Assembly (NCBI GenBank): GCA_944375795.1
Contig: CALWAU010000057.1
Coordinates: 1-52,437 of the forward strand
Length of the DNA stretch: 52,437 nucleotides
Origin: an uncultured Clostridia bacterium
GTDB taxonomy: Bacteria > Bacillota > Clostridia > Christensenellales > Borkfalkiaceae
Direction of reading: 5' to 3'
A program made the position numbers and the translations under genes. Under the pieces are notes generated by a model. It was not told where the DNA came from, ran no database searches, and worked only from the letters and a program-made list of their open reading frames with translations. Of this stretch, positions 47,647 through 52,437 are shown in pieces (positions within the stretch are counted from its first letter, which is position 1; each line of letters opens with the position of its first letter).

Positions 47647-47678
47647 TTTTCCGTCGGAGTTCTCCTTTTCCGTCGGAG
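47647..47678. repeat. Two direct copies of a 13-bp sequence
   Basis: TTTTCCGTCGGAG occurs at 47647-47659 and again at 47666-47678, a 19-base period, in the divergent region between purA and the Nudix gene. The right flank CCGTCC repeats part of the left flank CCGTTT. Nothing else is seen in 47590-47780. Confidence 0.6.
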
Positions 47679-47786
47679 CCGTCCTTTCCCGTCCCTGCGG
47701 GCGCGGCGCGGACGGACAAGCGGGCGAAAAATCTGTTTTTTCACACTTTTTTCCGAAAACGGATACACTATCCTCCCCGCGTTGAC

Positions 47787-47815
47787 TTGACAAAATCCGA
47801 AAAATGCGCTATTAT
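47787..47815 (+). promoter_or_regulatory. Sigma-A promoter of the Nudix gene
   Basis: TTGACA (47787-47792), a 17-base spacer and TATTAT (47810-47815), about 65 bases ahead of the start codon. Confidence 0.7.
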
Positions 47816-47879
47816 AATAGGAACAAATTTGCAAAGATGCGGCGAAGCGAAAAAGGAACGCCGCAAAGGAGGAAAATTT

Positions 47880-48374
47880 ATGTATTGCAGACAGTGCGGA
47901 GAAAAGCTTACGCTCCGGTTTTGTGAAAACGAGGGCCTGGTCCCCTATTGCGACAAATGCGAAGCGTATATGTTTCCTCAATTCAACGTGGCGGTGTCGA
48001 TGGTGGTGACCAACCGCGCCCAGGACAAAATTCTGCTTGCCAAGCACGTCGAGGACGAGGATTTCATACTCTTTGCCGGCTACATCAAAAAGGGGGAGAA
48101 CGCCGAAAAGACCGTCCCCCGCGAAATCAAGGAGGAGCTGGGCCTCAACGTCGTCAAGGCAAAATATATGTCCTCGCGCTACCACGCGCAGCGGGACGTG
48201 CTCATGCTCAATTTCATCGTCGTCGTGGAGGACACCCCCATCCGCCTCAAAGAGGACGAAATCGCCGAGGCGCGCTGGTGCACGCCGGACGAAGCCCTCG
48301 CGCTCATCCGCAAGGGCACCACGGCAGAATTTTTCCTCATCAATGCCGTCAAGGAATTGAAGCGTAAAATCTGA
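47880..48374 (+). CDS. Nudix hydrolase with N-terminal zinc ribbon
   Basis: A 164-residue protein. Residues 1-30 are a zinc ribbon (Cys3, Cys6, Cys24, Cys27). The Nudix box GYIKKGENAEKTVPREIKEE (then LG, about residues 67-88) fits G-x5-E-x7-RE-U-x-EE-x-G exactly, so it should hydrolyse a nucleoside diphosphate linked to another group. The zinc ribbon plus Nudix layout recalls NADH pyrophosphatase NudC, but the protein is shorter and lacks the SQPWPFPxS motif, so the substrate is open. AAAGGAGG lies 7 bases before the ATG. It is a single gene with its own promoter. Confidence 0.87.
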   Translation: MYCRQCGEKLTLRFCENEGLVPYCDKCEAYMFPQFNVAVSMVVTNRAQDKILLAKHVEDEDFILFAGYIKKGENAEKTVPREIKEELGLNVVKAKYMSSRYHAQRDVLMLNFIVVVEDTPIRLKEDEIAEARWCTPDEALALIRKGTTAEFFLINAVKELKRKI

Positions 48375-48384
48375 CTTTTGCCTA

Positions 48385-48470
48385 TCTTTTTTACAAAAGA
48401 TGACCCTTTGCAAAAGAGGATTTTTGCGGATTTACAAAAGAAGAATTTTTCCAAAAGACACAAAAGCCAA
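48385..48470. repeat. Degenerate ACAAAAGA repeats after the Nudix gene
   Basis: The motif TTTACAAAAGATGA, TTTGCAAAAGAGGA, TTTACAAAAGAAGA and shorter forms (CCAAAAGACA, ACAAAAGCC) recurs about every 20-30 bases. The first copy can pair with the preceding ATCTTTT to form a weak hairpin. No gene is seen here. Confidence 0.5.
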
Positions 48471-48474
48471 ACGC

Positions 48475-48500
48475 AAAGCGGAGCCTCTCGGCCCCGCTTT
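48475..48500. terminator. Possible shared terminator between the Nudix and leucine-rich genes
   Basis: AAAGCGG (48475-48481) and CCGCTTT (48494-48500) pair over 7 bp, extended inward by GCC-GGC. The T-runs on either side are interrupted, so it is a moderate candidate for ending the two convergent transcripts. Confidence 0.5.
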
Positions 48501-48526
48501 GTGCTTTATCCGGATGTTTTTTAATT

Positions 48527-51500
48527 TTATCTGCGCTTCCAATAATAATTGTAATAAGTCGACGTAAGATATCGCGCCGCAGTGAAAGGGTTGGAAAGTG
48601 AACTGCTTGAAATGCTCGTGCCGCTCGTCGCCGTACTAGTGGAAAAACGTCGCCACCCGTTCGGATTTTCAAACGTCACGCTCGTAAGGTTACGGCAACC
48701 ATTGAACGCATAAACACCAATACTTGTCACGTCATTCCCAATTATCACACTCGTCAATTCGCTGCAACCATTGAATGCATAATACCCAATACTCATCACG
48801 CTATCCGGTATCGTCACGCTCGTCAATCCACTGCAATTATAGAACGCAGCATTTCCGATGCTCGTCACGCTATTCGGTATCGCCACACTCGTCAGCCCGC
48901 TACAATAGAAGAACGCATATTCCCCGATACTCATCACACTGTTTCCAAGCGTCACATTCGTCAAACTTCTGCAATCCCCGAATGCTCTATCCCCGATGCT
49001 CGTTACACCGTTCCCGATCGTCACGCTCGTCAATCCGCTGCAATCAGAGAATGCATTATTCCCGATACTCTTCACGCTGTCCGGTATAGTCACGCTCGTC
49101 AATCCGCTGCAAGCATTGAACGCATAACTCCCGATACTTGTCACGCTGTCCGGTATAGTCACGCTCGTCAGCCCGCTGCAATCCCAGAATGCAAAATCCC
49201 CGATGTTCGTCACGCTGTCCGGTATCGTCACACTCGTCAGCCCGCTGCAATCCCAGAATGCAGAATCCCCGATGTTCGTCACGCTGTCCGGTATCGTCAC
49301 ACTCGTCAGTCCGCTGCAACCCTTGAATACAGAATCCCCAATGTTCGTCACGCTGTCCGGTATCGTCACGCTCGTCAACCCACTGCAATCCGAAAACGCA
49401 AAACTCCAAATGCCCGTCACACTGTCCGGTATCGTCACACTCGTCAGTCCGCTGCAACCACGAAATACTGAATCTCCGATACTCGTCACGCTGTCAGGAA
49501 TAATCAGTTCTCCCGTCAATCCGCTGCAACCATAGAACGCACTATCCCCGATACTCGTCACGCTGTCCGGTATAATCAGTTCTCCCGTAAGCCCTCTGCA
49601 ACCATCGAACGCATACCTCCCGATACTCGTCACACTGTTTCCAATCGTCACACTCGTCAATCCACTACAACTGTAAAATGCCCTATCCCCGATACTCGTC
49701 ACGCTGTCAGGAATAATCAGTTCTCCCGTAAGCCCTCTGCAATTGTAGAATGCATATTGATAAATCTCATACTTATCCACCTGCGTGCCGTCGTAAGCGG
49801 TAAAAGATTCAGGCAACGTGAGCGCCGTATCCGTTCCGTAATAACCAAGCAGGTATCCGACTTTTTCATTTCCGTCATAGAAGAATCGATAGCCATCTTC
49901 CGTATCTGTAAGCCAGGATTCACCTTCGACCTGCGTATAAACATTTTTCGCATAGTAGGCAACATAGCCGTTTTCTGAACTGCCAATTGTCAGAGAAAGA
50001 GTACTTTGGTTATACACTTCAATAAGTTTATAGCAATATTGGAACGCATAGTTTTCGATACTCGTTATGCTGCCCGGAATCGTCACACTCGTCAGCCCTC
50101 TGCAACCGGAGAACGCATCCTGCCCGATGCTCGTCACGCTGTCCGGTATCGTTATACTCGTCAATCCGCCGCAACCACGAAATGCTGAACCTTCGATACT
50201 CGTCACGCTGTCAGGAATAATCAGTTCACCCGTCAATCCGCTGCAACCACGAAATGCTGAACCTCCGATACTCGTCACGCTGTCAGGAATAATCAGTTCA
50301 CCCGTCAATCCGCTGCAACCATAGAACGCACTATACCCGATACTTGTCACGCTGTCCGGTATCGTCACACTCGTCAACCCGTTGCAATAGGAGAACGCAG
50401 AATCCCCGATACTCGTCACGCTGTCCGGTATAATCAGTTCTCCCGTAAGCCCTCTGCAACCAGAGAACGCATACCCCCCGATACTCGTCACGCTGTCCGG
50501 GATTTCCACGCTCGTCAATCCGCGGCATTTGTAAAACGCATTATACCCGATACTCGTCACAGGCAATCCGTTATATACGGAAGGGATTACGATATCGGTA
50601 TCCGTCGCGGTGCCGATACCCGTTACCGAATATTGATCTTCGGAATCGGAAAGAGTAAATTCCAATCCCTCGGTATAACGCTCCTCTTGCCCGCACACGG
50701 TACAAATTTTATCCGTGCCGAATTGATGTTCTTCCCTGTCTATCTGTTCGCCGCAGAGAAGGCATTTGTGCCAATGGGCGGCCGAATCAAAATCCCAGTC
50801 CTCCGAGGCAGTGTGGCCGGTGGCGGGAATGATTTCCGTCCGCTCGGCGCCGCATACCGTACAGGTATACAGCATTTCCCCGTTTTCCGCGCATGCCGAC
50901 TCATGAGAAACAGTGCCTTCGTCCCAAATATGTTCCGCTTTATCTTTCGTTTCCTCCGTATGGCCGCAAGTGGAGGCATGCCAATGATACGTGCCGTCCC
51001 CCGTCCATTCCTCCGAATATGTATGCCCCGTGGCTGCAATCGTTTCCATCTCCTCTTTATGGCACATGGAGCATTCCCGCCGACGGCTTCCTTCTTCCGT
51101 GCAGGTCGCTTCTTCTGTCACCGTCCACTCGCCGTAGCTGTGTTCGCCCGTCGCGGGGATTATTTCCGTTTCCTCCTTGTGGCATACGGAGCATTCCCGC
51201 CGACGACTTCCTTCTTCCGCGCAGGTCGCTTTTTCCGTCACCGTCCACTCGCCGTATACATGCCCCGTGGCTGCAATCGTTTCCGTCTCCTCTTTATGGC
51301 ACACGGAGCACTCACGCTGACGGCTTCCTTCTTCCGTGCAGGTAGCTTCTTCCGTCACCGTCCACTCGCCGTAACTGTGTTCGCCCGTCGCGGCAATCGC
51401 CTCCGTCTCCTCCTCTCCGCATTCCGAACAGACATGCTTGCGGCTTCCTTCCGTTCCGCATGTCGCTTCGGTCACAATTTCCCATTCCGCCCAACTGTGA

Positions 51501-51715
51501 CCCTTGGCGGGAATCTCCTCATATTCCACTTTTCCGCACCCGGAGTCCGTACACGTGTGCCGCCTTTCCCCCGGTTCCGTGCAAGTCGCCTCCTTGGTCA
51601 CCGTCCACCCGCCGTAATGATGCTGCTCCACGCCAACTACCATCGCACACGCGCCGCAGCCCCAAAACAGCATCGCCGCCGCCGCGACAATTACAATTTG
51701 TTTCCACTTTCTCAT
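48527..51715 (-). CDS. Leucine-rich-repeat surface protein (BspA-like) with cysteine-repeat front region
   Basis: A 1062-residue exported protein. Residues 1-about 28 are a signal peptide (RKWKQIVIVAAAAMLFWGCG); the Cys is in a poor lipobox context. Residues about 30-345 hold seven to eight repeats of about 38 residues, each with CxxC-type pairs (EATCTEEGSRRRECSVCHKE). The rest has about 23 BspA-type repeats of 23-25 residues (GLTSVTIPDSVTSIGDSAFY), in blocks of 8 and 15 separated by a 75-residue non-repeat stretch. No wall anchor is visible. BspA-like proteins bind host or bacterial surfaces. The start at 51715 has GAGGAGG 9 bases before it; a start 12 codons upstream lacks one. It is under a promoter packed with operators for the divergent XRE regulator. 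Confidence 0.9.
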   Translation of the reverse strand: MRKWKQIVIVAAAAMLFWGCGACAMVVGVEQHHYGGWTVTKEATCTEPGERRHTCTDSGCGKVEYEEIPAKGHSWAEWEIVTEATCGTEGSRKHVCSECGEEETEAIAATGEHSYGEWTVTEEATCTEEGSRQRECSVCHKEETETIAATGHVYGEWTVTEKATCAEEGSRRRECSVCHKEETEIIPATGEHSYGEWTVTEEATCTEEGSRRRECSMCHKEEMETIAATGHTYSEEWTGDGTYHWHASTCGHTEETKDKAEHIWDEGTVSHESACAENGEMLYTCTVCGAERTEIIPATGHTASEDWDFDSAAHWHKCLLCGEQIDREEHQFGTDKICTVCGQEERYTEGLEFTLSDSEDQYSVTGIGTATDTDIVIPSVYNGLPVTSIGYNAFYKCRGLTSVEIPDSVTSIGGYAFSGCRGLTGELIIPDSVTSIGDSAFSYCNGLTSVTIPDSVTSIGYSAFYGCSGLTGELIIPDSVTSIGGSAFRGCSGLTGELIIPDSVTSIEGSAFRGCGGLTSITIPDSVTSIGQDAFSGCRGLTSVTIPGSITSIENYAFQYCYKLIEVYNQSTLSLTIGSSENGYVAYYAKNVYTQVEGESWLTDTEDGYRFFYDGNEKVGYLLGYYGTDTALTLPESFTAYDGTQVDKYEIYQYAFYNCRGLTGELIIPDSVTSIGDRAFYSCSGLTSVTIGNSVTSIGRYAFDGCRGLTGELIIPDSVTSIGDSAFYGCSGLTGELIIPDSVTSIGDSVFRGCSGLTSVTIPDSVTGIWSFAFSDCSGLTSVTIPDSVTNIGDSVFKGCSGLTSVTIPDSVTNIGDSAFWDCSGLTSVTIPDSVTNIGDFAFWDCSGLTSVTIPDSVTSIGSYAFNACSGLTSVTIPDSVKSIGNNAFSDCSGLTSVTIGNGVTSIGDRAFGDCRSLTNVTLGNSVMSIGEYAFFYCSGLTSVAIPNSVTSIGNAAFYNCSGLTSVTIPDSVMSIGYYAFNGCSELTSVIIGNDVTSIGVYAFNGCRNLTSVTFENPNGWRRFSTSTATSGTSISSSSLSNPFTAARYLTSTYYNYYWKRR

Positions 51716-51754
51716 GTCCGAAAACCTCCTCTTGATCCCCGTTTTTTGCAAAAA

Positions 51755-51768
51755 TACCCTTTTAGGTA
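51755..51768. promoter_or_regulatory. XRE operator 1
   Basis: TACCCTTTTAGGTA, an inverted repeat (TACC and GGTA), lies just downstream of the -10 box of the leucine-rich gene promoter, over its expected transcription start. Confidence 0.7.
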
Positions 51769-51776
51769 CATTCTAT

Positions 51777-51805
51777 ATTATAGCATACCCTTTAAGGTAA
51801 GTCAA
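51777..51805 (-). promoter_or_regulatory. Sigma-A promoter of the leucine-rich surface protein
   Basis: Minus-strand TTGACT (51800-51805), a 17-base spacer and TATAAT (51777-51782). The spacer is occupied by operator 2, and operators 1 and 3 flank the promoter. Confidence 0.8.
51786..51799. promoter_or_regulatory. XRE operator 2
   Basis: TACCCTTTAAGGTA fits exactly between the -10 and -35 boxes of the leucine-rich gene promoter, so a bound protein would exclude RNA polymerase. Confidence 0.75.
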
Positions 51806-51819
51806 TACCTTTTTAGGTA
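51806..51819. promoter_or_regulatory. XRE operator 3
   Basis: TACCTTTTTAGGTA adjoins the -35 box of the leucine-rich gene promoter and lies 20 bases before the start of the XRE gene, so it may also control that gene. Confidence 0.7.
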
Positions 51820-51839
51820 TATTCTGTTAAAATAAGGAA

Positions 51840-52202
51840 ATGTTCAAGGAAATTTTATTGGATTTAATGGCCGAAAAGGGAATCAACCAGCGGCAATTGG
51901 GCGCGGGGGCGCAAATTCCGCCCACTACCATCAGCGGCTGGCTGAACGCGGACAGGCTTCCAGACTATACCGCTTTGAGTAAGCTTGCCGTTTACTTTGG
52001 CGTGACGGCGGATTATCTCCTCGGCCTTTCGGACGAATCTGACGCCCCGGCTTCTGGTTTCGGCGCTCTGCCTCCGAGCGAAAGCGAGCTTCTGAAAACC
52101 TATCGGCTGCTGTCCCCCGCGGGGAAAGCCCGCGCCGCAGCCTATATCGATTTGCTCCGGGAACAGGAAGAAAATCCGCGCGCAAAACTGCCGCGAAAAT
52201 AA
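51840..52202 (+). CDS. XRE family transcriptional regulator
   Basis: A 120-residue repressor-type protein. Residues about 5-62 are a phage-CI/Cro-like helix-turn-helix (MAEKGINQRQLGAGAQIPPT, then TISGWLNADRLPDYTALSKLAVYF), followed by the common VTADYLLGLSDE linker. The remaining 50 residues (SESELLKTYRLLSPAGKARA) form a helical dimerisation tail. It has only a short AAGGAA before the ATG and a short leader; no clear promoter of its own was found outside the operator region. Three matching inverted repeats between it and the leucine-rich surface gene are its likely binding sites, giving autoregulation and control of the surface protein. Confidence 0.9.
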   Translation: MFKEILLDLMAEKGINQRQLGAGAQIPPTTISGWLNADRLPDYTALSKLAVYFGVTADYLLGLSDESDAPASGFGALPPSESELLKTYRLLSPAGKARAAAYIDLLREQEENPRAKLPRK

Positions 52203-52236
52203 AAAGGAGCGGAAAACCGTTTCCGGATTCCGCTCC
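52201..52236 (-). terminator. Intrinsic terminator after the DUF1540 gene
   Basis: GGAGCGGAA (52206-52214) and TTCCGCTCC (52228-52236) form a 9-bp stem with a 13-base loop. In minus-strand sense it runs into TTTTTATTTT. It begins at the stop codon of the XRE gene and may serve it too. Confidence 0.75.
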
Positions 52237-52255
52237 CCATTTGCCGCGAAAGGAC

Positions 52256-52420
52256 TTATTTGCCCTCGTAGCTGTCGCAGCAGGTGCACTTCTGGCCGTC
52301 GCAGGCGTTACCTACATGGATCTTCGCGAGGGTGCAGTAGTCCCCCGCGCGGTTGTACTTGCAGCCGGTCACGTTGCAGCCGACGGCGGTGTTCACGCCC
52401 TGCATGTTTTCGTTCATCAT
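52256..52420 (-). CDS. Small cysteine-rich DUF1540 protein
   Basis: A 54-residue protein (MMNENMQGVNTAVGCNVTGC and onward) with the DUF1540 pattern CNVTGCKYNRAGDYCTLAKI, then a CxxxxCxCC end (Cys15, 20, 29, 40, 45, 47, 48). The cysteines suggest metal binding. DUF1540 proteins are common in spore-forming Clostridia and Bacilli; their function is not established. AAGGAGG lies 8 bases before the ATG (the second ATG, one codon on, is an alternative). The promoter lies outside the window. Confidence 0.85.
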   Translation of the reverse strand: MMNENMQGVNTAVGCNVTGCKYNRAGDYCTLAKIHVGNACDGQKCTCCDSYEGK

Positions 52421-52437
52421 AACTGAAACCTCCTTGC

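Noticed and set aside
48660-50560. CRISPR-like periodic repeats
   Set aside because: The period of about 69-75 bases is the codon repeat of leucine-rich units in an intact frame; there are no unique spacers and no cas genes.

Overview
The window looks like a chromosome segment of a Gram-positive, anaerobic, carbohydrate-fermenting Clostridia-type bacterium. Evidence: a pyruvate formate-lyase fermentation operon, an LL-diaminopimelate aminotransferase (DapL) route to meso-DAP, an IspD-IspF fusion of the non-mevalonate pathway, rpoBC, CUT1 sugar transport, BspA-type leucine-rich surface proteins, strong AGGAGG ribosome-binding sites and many near-consensus sigma-A promoters. A gut member of the Christensenellales is a reasonable guess (inference only). 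No phage, insertion sequence, rRNA, tRNA or CRISPR array was seen.

Layout. (1) 1-1.9 kb: tail of a plus-strand gene, then a nitroreductase and a MarR regulator that share a 13-bp operator motif. (2) 1.9-15.9 kb, minus strand: a glycan-use operon. One promoter at 15.86 kb with a LacI-type operator drives an arabinose-5-phosphate-isomerase-like SIS protein, a ribokinase-family kinase, a CUT1 binding protein and two permeases, a secreted GH-A-like hydrolase with a DUF5060-like front domain, a cytoplasmic GH116-like hydrolase and a large wall-associated protein. A LacI regulator follows with its own palindromic promoter. (3) 16-20.6 kb: 4-alpha-glucanotransferase and a P-type cation ATPase preceded by what reads as a yybP-ykoY manganese riboswitch with its terminator. 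(4) 20.7-23.0 kb: a GT8 glycosyltransferase and an exported metallo-beta-lactamase-fold protein with a 12-bp tandem repeat. (5) 23.1-26.7 kb: a pyruvate formate-lyase operon in which the enzyme is split, the glycyl-radical domain being a separate 77-residue gene. (6) 26.8-31 kb: a candidate small RNA and a three-gene surface-glycan cluster (FAD oxidoreductase, GT39-like membrane protein, GtrA). (7) 31-39.2 kb: rpoB-rpoC, RpoB carrying a long acidic tail. (8) 39.1-42.3 kb, plus strand: S4-domain protein, ispDF, radA. (9) 42.3-47.6 kb, minus strand: purA-dapF-pyrG-dapL, with a terminator-like hairpin in the purA leader. (10) 47.8-52.4 kb: a zinc-ribbon Nudix hydrolase, a 1062-residue leucine-rich-repeat surface protein divergent from an XRE repressor across three identical-type operators, and a small cysteine-rich DUF1540 protein.

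The points most worth attention are the split pyruvate formate-lyase operon, the kinase plus SIS-isomerase pair that could form a D-arabinose 5-phosphate catabolic route in an organism not expected to make KDO, the Mn riboswitch on the P-type ATPase, and the three-operator switch in front of the leucine-rich surface protein.
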